From an uncultured Oleispira sp. (GTDB lineage Bacteria > Pseudomonadota > Gammaproteobacteria > Pseudomonadales > Oceanobacteraceae), in assembly GCA_913019965.1 (NCBI GenBank), contig CAJVZR010000022.1, forward strand, positions 1-54,782: DNA of 54,782 bases. The letters are read 5' to 3'. The notes below the pieces were generated by a model. That model was given only the letters and a program-made list of their open reading frames with translations. It ran no database searches and was not told the origin of the DNA. This document shows, one piece after another, positions 17,761 through 26,259 of the stretch (position 1 is the stretch's first letter; each line of letters opens with the position of its first letter). The position numbers and the translations under genes were made by a program.

Positions 17761-18423
17761 ATGAATACCCAAGGAAAATTGGTCATCAACCTACCCGGAA
17801 TCGTCTATGACGTAGCACAATGGTTAGCATTTCCGCTGAACATGCTAATTAGTGGCATGTGCTATCTACAGCCAAAGAAATCGGTATGGAATGAAGCCAA
17901 TAATAAAAACCTGAAACTTGAAGGCTCAGGTAAGCCGTTAGATCAGATCAAGCACGAGATTCTTGAACAGCAAGACATAGCGTATAACGAGGAAGACTTA
18001 GTCCGCCTTTATGACTCCTTGTCTAATGTGAACGCTAAGCAGGATTTGGTTGGCCGTGCATGGAAAGGCAAGATTTTAAGAACTAACGCCTCGGTATTGG
18101 ATCTGGCTGAGTGGTTTGTGGTCCGCCCGCTAAGCTTTTTAGGGGTTCGTTGGGGTAAGCGCTATCGCACTCAACATCAAGGCGACCCGCTGTTATTCCG
18201 CTGGGCAGATAAGCTTTATTTCCCAATTCCAATTTGGGGCAATGTGGGTATGACGGATATCCGCTGGCGTGAAGACGCAACCGCGACGATGAATTATGAT
18301 CATCAGCCATGGAAGGATTATTTTAAGGTCATCACTAATGACGATGGCAAGGTAGTGCTGTTAGGTGTTTGGACGCATAAGCACATTGCAGGCGGTTGGT
18401 TTACGCTGACGTTAGAAGGTTAA
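17761..18423 (+). CDS. GXWXG/DUF4334 domain protein
   Basis: A 220-aa protein. GRAWKGKIL (G-x-W-x-G) about one third along, followed by GVRWGKRYRTQHQGDPLLFRW and a C-terminal part with DDGKVVLLGVW, fits a GXWXG domain plus DUF4334 arrangement. Neither domain has an established function. The ATG at 17761 is preferred to the upstream GTG at 17713 because AGAGG lies 7 bases before it. A hydrophobic segment near residues 10-35 may be a membrane-associated helix. It is an isolated plus-strand gene. Confidence 0.65.
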   Translation: MNTQGKLVINLPGIVYDVAQWLAFPLNMLISGMCYLQPKKSVWNEANNKNLKLEGSGKPLDQIKHEILEQQDIAYNEEDLVRLYDSLSNVNAKQDLVGRAWKGKILRTNASVLDLAEWFVVRPLSFLGVRWGKRYRTQHQGDPLLFRWADKLYFPIPIWGNVGMTDIRWREDATATMNYDHQPWKDYFKVITNDDGKVVLLGVWTHKHIAGGWFTLTLEG

Positions 18424-18472
18424 GAGTTGCTCGTTTATTAATGAAGCCATCGATAAGTCAGCCTAACAGTTT

Positions 18473-18501
18473 ACTCTTCGTTGCAAAAATGCACGAAGAG
18501 T
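18473..18501. terminator. Hairpin between convergent genes
   Basis: ACTCTTCG pairs with CGAAGAGT, and TGCA with TGCA, with one bulged base and an A-rich loop. It lies in the convergent gap between the GXWXG gene and the lipoprotein gene. The T-rich stretch follows only after about 15 bases. Confidence 0.5.
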
Positions 18502-18583
18502 TAAGCCGCTGTCATATTTTTAGTTTCGTTTTTAAATTGATCAAAGTCTGGCTTCTCATCAATAAATAGTTAATGAGTTAATT

Positions 18584-19348
18584 CTAAATCACTTTGATTA
18601 GGCAATCCGACAAGCGCGCTTCATCGAGCATTTTGTATTTGTCATATTCTTTTAAGAATGGAATATGAGGCAAATCGTTAACAAGAATGCCAATACTCTG
18701 CTGGTGAAACTCATTCGCTTGTTTGTCGTACGATAAAGGATTACTGATTTTAATCGCCGCTGCTTGCAATAACATAAGGTCTTGGCCTAGACGATACGTT
18801 TTATCTTGGCTTTCGCAGCGATAATACAAGCTGTGCAATGCACCAAACCCTAGCGACTCTACTAGGTGTTTTGTCATGGCTATATGAACATTGTTATAAC
18901 GTTCAAAGTCATCGATAGCTAATAATGCTGTATTCACTGCTTCTGTTATCGCAAACGCATCGTGGCTATTGCTGCTATTAAGAGCACTCAATATTTCTTT
19001 GGCTTCAGTGATCAGCTCTGGTGACAACTCGTCTGCTCGTGCCATTGGATGATCAAAGCCTAAGTTATCTTCCATCGGCACAAAGTCATTGGCGATGATC
19101 ATTACACCGTCTTTAACATATGGCACAGCACGGGCATCGAATGTTGCGGCAACAGGCAGCAATAAGGTTTCTGTTGTGATGAGTTTGGTGAACAAGGCAT
19201 TCGTTTTTCCATCGCTCTGTTCGGCGTATTGAACCTTACGTTCTTTATAAAGCTCGATGGCATCTTTGAGATGTATTTCAAAGCCTTCAACGCAACCCGT
19301 TAATAGTACTGTAGCGCTGATCAGTACTATTTTACAGTAATTCATCAT
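18584..19348 (-). CDS. Lipoprotein of unknown function
   Basis: A 254-aa predicted lipoprotein: MMNYCKIVLISATVLLTGC has a charged start, hydrophobic core and lipobox LLTGC (Cys19). The mature part is mostly helical and acidic, with no catalytic motif or repeat that I recognise. The start at 19348 follows GGGGAT by 10 bases; an upstream ATG at 19375 lacks a ribosome binding site. Single gene, convergent with the GXWXG gene. Confidence 0.7.
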   Translation of the reverse strand: MMNYCKIVLISATVLLTGCVEGFEIHLKDAIELYKERKVQYAEQSDGKTNALFTKLITTETLLLPVAATFDARAVPYVKDGVMIIANDFVPMEDNLGFDHPMARADELSPELITEAKEILSALNSSNSHDAFAITEAVNTALLAIDDFERYNNVHIAMTKHLVESLGFGALHSLYYRCESQDKTYRLGQDLMLLQAAAIKISNPLSYDKQANEFHQQSIGILVNDLPHIPFLKEYDKYKMLDEARLSDCLIKVI

Positions 19349-19479
19349 TGTATTAGGTATCCCCGTTTTGATCATTTTTAATGATTCTGTTTGTATGTTT
19401 CTGATATATGTATCTAGGTGAGGGCGGGATTGTATTCGGGATTGCAGTTTCTGGCTAGTTTATGATCATCACTACGGTC

Positions 19480-20091
19480 TTAATCTATAGCTCCATTTTC
19501 TGATAAAAGTACATGTATTTCTTGAGCCATAAAGGAATAGCCTTGTTTATTAAAATGAACAGCATCTGACTTCTTTGAAGGACTGCGCATAAGACCACCA
19601 ATTAGGCTTGAATCAAAAACTAAGTCATATTCCTCTGCCAGTTCACTGTAGAGGGCAGCAGAATTTGAGAACAAGCTCTTTTCAGGCACGCCAATAAGCA
19701 CAACTTGAATGCCCTCCTGTTGAGCAATCTGTATCATTTTTTCTAGATTATTTTTTATTTGGTTAGCGTCTGCATTTCTAAGAATATCATTTCCGCCTTC
19801 CAGCAATATCATTAAACTGGGGGAATACTCTTCTATTGCTTGTGGAAGCCTAAGCAGTCCCTCTGCAGTGGTTTCACCCGATATACCAGCATTGATTACT
19901 TCAAGCCCAGTCAAATTAGCCAGCACGGTAGGGTAGCTATTTTTCTTATTCACTCCGACTCCAGCGGTTAAACTATCGCCAAAGGCTAGAATAACATCAC
20001 CCGCTTCTAGCTGATCTAAATTCGAAGAGCCACAACCATTTAAAAAAAGTGCTAAGCAGAAAACCAAATATGTTCTTGTTAACTTATGCAT
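19480..20091 (-). CDS. tesA: TesA-like SGNH/GDSL lysophospholipase/thioesterase lipoprotein
   Basis: A 203-aa SGNH hydrolase with the four blocks in order: FGDSLTAG (nucleophile Ser), NAGISGETT (Gly), LEGGNDILR (Asn) and SDAVHFNKQGY (Asp and His). These match the E. coli TesA family, multifunctional thioesterase I/protease I/lysophospholipase L1. The N-terminus MHKLTRTYLVFCLALFLNGC ends in a lipobox-like LNGC, so the enzyme is probably anchored to a membrane as a lipoprotein, unlike soluble periplasmic E. coli TesA. The ATG at 20091 is chosen over the upstream TTG at 20121. It lies 69 bp downstream of a carboxyspermidine decarboxylase gene. Confidence 0.85.
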   Translation of the reverse strand: MHKLTRTYLVFCLALFLNGCGSSNLDQLEAGDVILAFGDSLTAGVGVNKKNSYPTVLANLTGLEVINAGISGETTAEGLLRLPQAIEEYSPSLMILLEGGNDILRNADANQIKNNLEKMIQIAQQEGIQVVLIGVPEKSLFSNSAALYSELAEEYDLVFDSSLIGGLMRSPSKKSDAVHFNKQGYSFMAQEIHVLLSENGAID

Positions 20092-20160
20092 ATCAAACTT
20101 CACTATGATTTTATTAATCAACGATAATAATCAAAGCCATTAAAGCATAGAAGAATAAAC

Positions 20161-21396
20161 TTAAGAAAGTCGCTGCTTAAAATCTTGATAGCCAAATTCT
20201 TTCACAACTTTTATTTCGTCTGTTTCAGAATTCCATAGCGCTAATGATGGTAAGCCTATGCCATTGAAAGTTGAGGTTTTTACCATAGTATAATGGCTCA
20301 TATCATCGAACATTAAGCGCTGACCAATCTCTAATGCTTGATCAAAGCTATAATCACCCATCACATCACCGGCTAAGCAGGTTTGACCACCAAGGCGATA
20401 GGTATGTTGTTTTTCACCCTTCTCCCCTGCTGCATTCTTAGATGCCAAATCGATCACTTCTGCTCGGTATGGCATTTCTAAGGTATCGGGCATGTGGCAG
20501 GTTGCGCTGGTATCAAGTATTGCGAGATCCATTTGGTTGTAACCTAGATCTAATACTTCACTCACGAGCACACCGGTATGAATAGCGATGGCTTCGCCAG
20601 GTTCTAAATAAACTTGTACATCGTATTTTTGTTGGAAGGCTTTTACTCGTGCGATTAACTTATCCACATCATAATCAGGATGAGTTATATGATGGCCACC
20701 ACCAAAGTTTACCCAGTCCACTTTATGAAGGTATTCGCCAAATTGTGCTTCTACCGCGGTTAGGGTTCTGTCCAGAGGTTCAAATAGCTGTTCGCACAAA
20801 GTATGAAAATGTAAGCCTGTGATACCAGTAGCGATTAAATCATCGGCAGTTGGTACGTTTTGCTTAAAGGTATCGAATGGAATACCTAAACGAGAACCCG
20901 CTGCACAAGGGTCGTAAATCTCGGCAGCACCTTCTGAGTGCATTGGATTTATGCGTAAGCCAAAATCTAAAGCTGGGCGCTGCGCTTTCGCTTTTTTGAT
21001 TAATGGCTGAAATCGTTGCCATTGATTAAAGGAATTGAAAACGATGTGATCACTGAAAGTTAATAACTCTTCTAAATCAGGTTCAGTGAAGGCGGCAGAA
21101 AATACGTGTACCTCCCTATGGTCACTACCTTTTTTATTGCCACCAAATTCCTCATATCCCAATAAAGCTTCGTGTAATCCACTGGAGCAAGTACCCGATA
21201 AATATTTGCTAATTAAAGGAGCGAGTGAAAACATGGAAAACGCTTTCAAAGCCAGCAAAACCTTTGCTCCGGATTCCTGCTGAACTCGGTTAAGAATTTT
21301 GAGGTTATTCTCAATTGCTACTTCGTCCACTACAAAACAAGGGCTTGGAACGCGGACAGGATCAAAATTAAAAAAGGTTTTGCTATTAATACTCAC
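20161..21396 (-). CDS. nspC: Carboxy(nor)spermidine decarboxylase, copy 1
   Basis: A PLP-dependent decarboxylase of the alanine racemase-like fold III, 411 aa, which removes CO2 from carboxyspermidine or carboxynorspermidine to give spermidine or norspermidine. Lys51 (LLALKAF) is the PLP lysine, FGGGHH the phosphate-binding loop, YLEPGEA the substrate-side motif and GQTCLAGD carries the active-site cysteine. Start is GTG with AGAGA upstream. The matching dehydrogenase lies 220 bp upstream on the same strand, but a 137-bp palindromic element separates them. The protein is clearly different in sequence from the second copy in the siderophore operon and is the better candidate for the housekeeping enzyme. 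Confidence 0.9.
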   Translation of the reverse strand: MSINSKTFFNFDPVRVPSPCFVVDEVAIENNLKILNRVQQESGAKVLLALKAFSMFSLAPLISKYLSGTCSSGLHEALLGYEEFGGNKKGSDHREVHVFSAAFTEPDLEELLTFSDHIVFNSFNQWQRFQPLIKKAKAQRPALDFGLRINPMHSEGAAEIYDPCAAGSRLGIPFDTFKQNVPTADDLIATGITGLHFHTLCEQLFEPLDRTLTAVEAQFGEYLHKVDWVNFGGGHHITHPDYDVDKLIARVKAFQQKYDVQVYLEPGEAIAIHTGVLVSEVLDLGYNQMDLAILDTSATCHMPDTLEMPYRAEVIDLASKNAAGEKGEKQHTYRLGGQTCLAGDVMGDYSFDQALEIGQRLMFDDMSHYTMVKTSTFNGIGLPSLALWNSETDEIKVVKEFGYQDFKQRLS

Positions 21397-21449
21397 GTTA
21401 ATCTCTTTTATCAGCAGGAATATAAATATTTAATCTAAAAAGGCGTTAG

Positions 21450-21586
21450 CTTCCGCGGTTCGATATTGAGTGTATCGTTTAAGACCGTCAGATCCCATGG
21501 AAGGGATCTACGAGCCTACAGGGAGAGCGAAGCGACGTATTCACGGCGTGTCGCAAAAGGATATACTCAATGTCGATCCGCGGAAG
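21450..21586. repeat. 137-bp MITE- or REP-like palindromic element
   Basis: Terminal 27-bp inverted repeats with three mismatches (left 21450-21476, right 21560-21586, both beginning CTTCCGCGG when read inward) enclose a small hairpin (AGATCCC/GGGATCT, 21490-21509) and a G/C-richer core containing GAGCCTACAGGG and CACGGCGTGTC. Similar cores are, from memory, scattered in genomes of marine gammaproteobacteria. No target duplication is obvious and no second copy was seen in this window. Confidence 0.7.
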
Positions 21587-21616
21587 TGATTCGATCACCA
21601 ATTCTTCCCAATCGTC

Positions 21617-22825
21617 TTAAATTAACTCAAACCCAGGCTCTTCAATCACCTTAAACGGCAAACCATATTTATTCATGCCTTCCATGAATGGATCTGGGTC
21701 CATCTGCTCGATATTCCAAACACCATCCTGCATCCACTTGCCTTCTACCATCATCTTGGCACCGATCATGGCCGGTACACCTGTGGTATAAGAAATGGCT
21801 TGCGACTGCACTTCACCATAACAATCTTGGTGATCTTTGATGTTATAAACGTAAACCGTTTTTTCTTTGCCATCTTTAATGCCACGTACTACACAACCAA
21901 TACAAGTCTTACCGTGAGTACGAGGGCCAAGAGTTGATGGGTCTGGCAATAGCTCTTTCAGCAATTGAATCGGTACAATCTTTTGGCCATTGAACTCAAT
22001 CGGCTCAATGCCCGTCATGCCAACATTCTGGAGAACTTCTAGATGCTTAAGGTAACTATCACCAAAGCTCATCCAGAATTGCGCACGCTTAATCGTTGGG
22101 TAGTGCTTGGTTAGCGACTCTAGTTCTTCATGGTACATGCGGTAAATATTAAAAGAACCGACACCATCAGGACAGGTAAATTCTTGCTTAGTCGACATGG
22201 CTGGTGTTTCAACAAATTCACCGTTTTCCCAATGGCGACATTCTGCGGTCACTTCACGAATATTAATCTCAGGATTAAAGTTTGTCGCAAACGGGTAGCC
22301 ATGGTCGCCACCATTAACATCGATGATGTCTAGGTAATGAATTTCATCAAAATAATGCTTCGCCGCATACGCAGTAAACATATTGGTCGCGCCCGGATCA
22401 AAGCCTGACCCTAATAGCGCCATCAAGCCCGCTTTCTCAAACTTTTCTTGATACGCCCACTGCCAGTGATACTCAAACTTCGCAGTATCTAATGGCTCAT
22501 AGTTAGCGGTATCCAAATAATGAACACCCGCTTCTAAGCACGCGTCCATAATCGTGAGGTCTTGATAAGGCAAAGCTACGTTAATAACCATGAAGGGCTG
22601 TTCAACGTTCAATAGCGCAACCAGTTCTGGCACATTATCCGCATCGACTTGCGCTGTCGCAATATCGCGGTTATGAGTTTCTTTAACCTGCTTAGCAATG
22701 GCAATGCACTTAGATTCTGTACGGCTTGCTAATACAATTTCAGAGAATACTTCAGGCAGCTGAGCACATTTATGCACAACTACTTGGCCAACGCCACCGG
22801 CGCCAATAATCATTACTTTTTTCAT
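21617..22825 (-). CDS. Carboxy(nor)spermidine dehydrogenase, copy 1
   Basis: A 402-aa saccharopine dehydrogenase-like enzyme that joins a diamine (putrescine or diaminopropane) to aspartate beta-semialdehyde and reduces the imine with NADPH. The N-terminus IIGAGGVGQVV is the Rossmann nucleotide-binding loop; LGSGFDPG and GKTCIGCVVRG are family-typical motifs. It pairs with copy 1 of the decarboxylase downstream. Its 107-bp upstream gap holds four 14-bp tandem repeats, so it probably has its own transcription or translation control, apart from the siderophore operon upstream. Confidence 0.9.
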   Translation of the reverse strand: MKKVMIIGAGGVGQVVVHKCAQLPEVFSEIVLASRTESKCIAIAKQVKETHNRDIATAQVDADNVPELVALLNVEQPFMVINVALPYQDLTIMDACLEAGVHYLDTANYEPLDTAKFEYHWQWAYQEKFEKAGLMALLGSGFDPGATNMFTAYAAKHYFDEIHYLDIIDVNGGDHGYPFATNFNPEINIREVTAECRHWENGEFVETPAMSTKQEFTCPDGVGSFNIYRMYHEELESLTKHYPTIKRAQFWMSFGDSYLKHLEVLQNVGMTGIEPIEFNGQKIVPIQLLKELLPDPSTLGPRTHGKTCIGCVVRGIKDGKEKTVYVYNIKDHQDCYGEVQSQAISYTTGVPAMIGAKMMVEGKWMQDGVWNIEQMDPDPFMEGMNKYGLPFKVIEEPGFELI

Positions 22826-22832
22826 GTTAAAC

Positions 22833-22888
22833 CTATTTATCTAAATCTACCTATTCAGATCTACCTACTCAGACCTATCTACTCAAAT
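22833..22888. repeat. Four 14-bp tandem repeats in the leader of dehydrogenase copy 1
   Basis: CTATTTATCTAAAT, CTACCTATTCAGAT, CTACCTACTCAGAC and CTATCTACTCAAAT follow each other without gaps and begin seven bases from the start codon. The last three are close copies, the first more diverged. They could be a phase-variable leader or regulator binding sites. Confidence 0.75.
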
Positions 22889-22932
22889 CATGAATCTGTG
22901 TTCTATTATCCGACATTTTATCTTATTTAAGA

Positions 22933-24195
22933 TTAAGCGTATAACACTCTGTTAGCTGGGCTATCATTGTCAGCGCTTAAGTCACAAACCTCTGTAGAAA
23001 TACCCATTTCAGCTAGGCGCTCAAAGAACGGGATAGGATCTAGCTCTTCCACGTTGACCATGCCTTTAACATCCCATTCACCACTGGCAATCAGCTTAGC
23101 AGCAGCAACCGGAGGCACACCCGCCGTGAATGCGATGGCTTGAGAATCAATATCCGCATAAGTCACTTCGTGATCACAGATATTATAGACAAGCAGCTCT
23201 TTATCTTGGCCATCGCGCTTACCTTTAATCAAGGTGCCAATACAGGTCTTTCCCTTGTATCTAGGCGCTAGACTAGCAGGATCTGGCAAGCAGGCTTTCA
23301 AGGTATGCAACGGCACAACTTTATCGCCGTTATTGGTGGTCACTGTTTCGTGATTCAATAAGCCCACTTTCTCAAATACTTCTAAGCAATTTAAGTAATG
23401 ATCACCGAACCCCATCCAGAAGCGAACCGTTTCAACACCTGGAATATTCTGAGATAACGAGTGTACTTCATCGTGTCCCATCAGATACAACTTGTGCTCA
23501 CCAACTTCAGGGAAATCGTATTTCATCGAACGGCTGTGGTGTGGATAAGTACGCCATTGGCCATCTTCTAAACAACCCGCATCTTCAATGATTTCACGCA
23601 GGTTAATTTCAGGGTCGAAATTAGTAGAGAAATAATGGCCATGATCGCCATCGTTCACATCCATAATATCGATGCTTTCGATGGAGTCGAATTCGTGCTT
23701 TTGTGCGTAAGCGCAATAAGCGTTGACAACACCTGGATCAAAACCACTGCCTAGAATAGCCGTTACACCCTTTTCTTTGCACAGCTCGCGCTTTTTCCAT
23801 TCGTAATTGGCATACCATGGATACGGAGCATTCATCACGCTGTAATCTTCATGAACCGCAGTATCGATATAAGCCGCTCCGGTTTCTAAACAAGCATCAA
23901 GAATATTCATGTTTACGAATACAGTGCAGACGTTGATAACGATCTGGCTTTCGGTTGATCGAATTAAATCAACCAAGTCATCGGTATTATCGGCATTAAC
24001 TTCACGGCTATAAAATTGAAAGCCTTCTACCGCTTGATGATTCTTTTTATTCACTGAATCGATTATGGCATCACACTTAGCAACATTTTTAGATGCTAAA
24101 CACACTGATGCAAATACATCGCTACTTTGTGCACACTTATGAGCAACGACTGCGCCTACTGCGCCAGCTCCAATAATGAGTACGTTCTTTTTCAT
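22933..24195 (-). CDS. Carboxy(nor)spermidine dehydrogenase, copy 2 (siderophore operon)
   Basis: A 420-aa paralogue of the neighbouring dehydrogenase, with IIGAGAVGAVV as nucleotide loop, LGSGFDPG and GKTCIGTLIKG. It is somewhat longer at the C-terminus (about 15 extra residues, ending NRVLYA) and clearly diverged from copy 1. It is the last gene of the siderophore operon, 58 bp after the decarboxylase copy 2, with a good ribosome binding site (GGGGA). Expected reaction is putrescine plus aspartate beta-semialdehyde to carboxyspermidine; the presence of arginine-to-putrescine genes in the same island favours spermidine over norspermidine. Product identity is inference. Confidence 0.88.
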   Translation of the reverse strand: MKKNVLIIGAGAVGAVVAHKCAQSSDVFASVCLASKNVAKCDAIIDSVNKKNHQAVEGFQFYSREVNADNTDDLVDLIRSTESQIVINVCTVFVNMNILDACLETGAAYIDTAVHEDYSVMNAPYPWYANYEWKKRELCKEKGVTAILGSGFDPGVVNAYCAYAQKHEFDSIESIDIMDVNDGDHGHYFSTNFDPEINLREIIEDAGCLEDGQWRTYPHHSRSMKYDFPEVGEHKLYLMGHDEVHSLSQNIPGVETVRFWMGFGDHYLNCLEVFEKVGLLNHETVTTNNGDKVVPLHTLKACLPDPASLAPRYKGKTCIGTLIKGKRDGQDKELLVYNICDHEVTYADIDSQAIAFTAGVPPVAAAKLIASGEWDVKGMVNVEELDPIPFFERLAEMGISTEVCDLSADNDSPANRVLYA

Positions 24196-24253
24196 AACAT
24201 ATTCCCCAAAAAAAGTTTAAAACAAAAAATAAGAAAAAAGCTAAGACTAATAA

Positions 24254-25399
24254 TCAAGATAAGAAGTCTCGAAAATCTTCGTAATCAAACTCGCGAATGA
24301 CGCGGGTTTCTCCATCAATATTTTTATGGCAAATGGCTGGCATCTTGATGCCATTAAAGAAGTTTTTCTTCACCATGGAATAACCCGCCACATCGGTGAA
24401 TTTCAACTCATCGCCAATTTCAATATTTCGATCAAACACATAGGTTCCGAATACATCACCGGCCAAACAGGTACGGCCACTCACTCGATAAACAGACTTG
24501 CCCTCTCGAAGTGCTTCATCAATATCGTCTTCGGAAATTTCTTCAGCGCCTTCTAAATCAGGCAAAAACTGATAGACCAAGACATCCAATAAATGTGTTT
24601 CAACACCTGCATCGACGATCAAGGTTGGTAATTTGTTTTCAACCTTGTCTAATACCTTCACCACAAGAGACGTTGATTGAGTTACTGATGCTTCGCCGGG
24701 CTCTAGGTAAACTTGTAGGTCGTACCTATTCGCCAATAACTTTAAGCGTTCACATAAAGCATCCAATGGATAACCGTCACTGGTAAAGGCAACACCACCG
24801 CCTAAACTCAACCAGCTCAAGTTAGGTAAAATCGTAGCGAAACGATGTTCGATGGCATCCAGTTGCTGGCTAAGACTGATAAAGTCATCGTTTTCACAAT
24901 TCATATGAAACATCGCGCCATCGATGACATCAGTAATCTTGTCAGGCAATAAGTCGTAGCGAACACCTAAGCGAGAATATTTTGCAACCGTATTACTTAA
25001 ACCGTATTCGGAATGACCTACTTCTGGGTTTAGCCTCAAGCCAATAGATCGATCCTTCTCTTGAACCTGCGCTTTGTATTGCTCTAATTGATTAAGCGAA
25101 TTGAAAATAACCTTGTCGCAGTACTCAACGATTTCAGGCATTTCATCGTCACTAAAAGCCACGCTATAACCATGAGTTTCACCGGCGAATTTTTCATGAC
25201 CTAAGCGCGCTTCATATAAGCTGCTGCTCGTAGTGCCTGCCATATAGTCCTTCATAAAATCAAAGGCGCACCAGCTGGAAAAACATTTCAAGGCGAGAAC
25301 ACTCTTGGCGCCGCTACGCTCACTGACATAAGCGATGCGTTCCATCGCTTTTAACATACGGGTTTCGTCAATGAGATAATAAGGTGTGCTCATCTTCAT
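24254..25399 (-). CDS. nspC: Carboxy(nor)spermidine decarboxylase, copy 2 (siderophore operon)
   Basis: A 381-aa fold-III PLP decarboxylase, shorter than copy 1. Lys38 (VLALKCF) is the PLP lysine, SLGGGVAF the phosphate loop, YLEPGEA and GRTCLAGD the other active-site motifs. Its start codon overlaps the asbF stop by four bases (ATGA), which is strong evidence for co-expression with petrobactin-type genes. Expected product is spermidine, the backbone polyamine of petrobactin. The central segment around residues 255-290 is acidic (SEDDIDEALREGK) and differs from copy 1. An ATG two codons further in is an alternative start. Confidence 0.9.
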   Translation of the reverse strand: MKMSTPYYLIDETRMLKAMERIAYVSERSGAKSVLALKCFSSWCAFDFMKDYMAGTTSSSLYEARLGHEKFAGETHGYSVAFSDDEMPEIVEYCDKVIFNSLNQLEQYKAQVQEKDRSIGLRLNPEVGHSEYGLSNTVAKYSRLGVRYDLLPDKITDVIDGAMFHMNCENDDFISLSQQLDAIEHRFATILPNLSWLSLGGGVAFTSDGYPLDALCERLKLLANRYDLQVYLEPGEASVTQSTSLVVKVLDKVENKLPTLIVDAGVETHLLDVLVYQFLPDLEGAEEISEDDIDEALREGKSVYRVSGRTCLAGDVFGTYVFDRNIEIGDELKFTDVAGYSMVKKNFFNGIKMPAICHKNIDGETRVIREFDYEDFRDFLS

Positions 25400-26259
25400 A
25401 ACATTAGCTCTGGCTGGGACTGCTGAAGAAAATCGGATTCCAGTTTAGCTAGCGCTTTACGATCATTATCCAGTGTCGCAAACACATCGTGACCAAACCA
25501 TTCCAACGAGGCATCCATGTTTTGCCACGGGATACTGGACTCTTTCATCAGGTAAGCTAGAAACTGTTTGAAATCATATTCACCTTTAAACAAAGGTGTC
25601 ATACCAACACGGCTACCCGCGGGTGCATAAACATTACCCGGGCTAAAAACATCCAGAAGATGACGTTGAGTAATATTTTTAAAATGCATGTGCTGAATTA
25701 AAGGCGCGAGCTGATCAAGCGCAAAGATCGGATCACTGCCCATTTCCCAAACATGAATCACATCAAAGTTAATCCGTAATGCTGGATGATTAACTTCTTC
25801 AATCAACTTGAGAGTCGATTCCAAGGTATCTGCTAATGTATTCGGGTGGGTTTCAACAATCAGATCGATGCCAAAATCCGCTGCTACCTTGCAATATTCA
25901 CGCAAGCGCTGTGTACAAGCAGCGCGCTCCGCTACATCCATGCCTGCACTGGGTTTATTACCCGAGAAAGTACGCAGTTTTTTAGCCCCCCAAGAACGTG
26001 TAATCGTGCATAACGATTTGGCACCTTCTAGTGAACTGGCGAGGTCTCCGTCTAAAGGTAGATAATCGCTGACCATGGAAACGGACAAACCTTTTTCAGC
26101 CAGACTCTCTGGGGTGAAATCAGAAGACTGATATAAGTTCTTAGCATGAACTCCCCACAGTTCAATCGCGTCAAACTGATGCGCTTTTGCCCAATTGGCA
26201 ATGCGCTCCAATGAAATCAATTGGTGTCGGAAAGAAATGGTGCATACGGAATATTTCAC
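25396..26259 (-). CDS. asbF: 3-dehydroshikimate dehydratase AsbF
   Basis: A 287-aa TIM-barrel enzyme of the xylose isomerase-like/AP endonuclease 2 superfamily that converts 3-dehydroshikimate to 3,4-dihydroxybenzoate, the catechol of petrobactin. The N-terminus KYSVCTISFRHQLIS and segments ELWGVHAKNLY, VETHPNTLADTL, HMHFKN and SLEWFGHD match Bacillus anthracis AsbF as I remember it, including the metal-binding Glu and His residues. It overlaps the upstream asbDE gene and the downstream decarboxylase gene by four bases each. This gene sets the locus apart from 2,3-dihydroxybenzoate or hydroxamate NIS siderophore loci. Confidence 0.93.
   Translation of the reverse strand: MKYSVCTISFRHQLISLERIANWAKAHQFDAIELWGVHAKNLYQSSDFTPESLAEKGLSVSMVSDYLPLDGDLASSLEGAKSLCTITRSWGAKKLRTFSGNKPSAGMDVAERAACTQRLREYCKVAADFGIDLIVETHPNTLADTLESTLKLIEEVNHPALRINFDVIHVWEMGSDPIFALDQLAPLIQHMHFKNITQRHLLDVFSPGNVYAPAGSRVGMTPLFKGEYDFKQFLAYLMKESSIPWQNMDASLEWFGHDVFATLDNDRKALAKLESDFLQQSQPELML

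Noticed and set aside
22833..22888. CRISPR array
   Set aside because: Units are 14 bp and directly adjacent, with no spacers and no cas genes nearby.
20161..25399. Lysine biosynthesis (LysA and saccharopine dehydrogenase) as the role of the paired genes
   Set aside because: Sequence motifs and pairing fit the carboxy(nor)spermidine enzymes, and dapB in the window indicates the diaminopimelate route for lysine.
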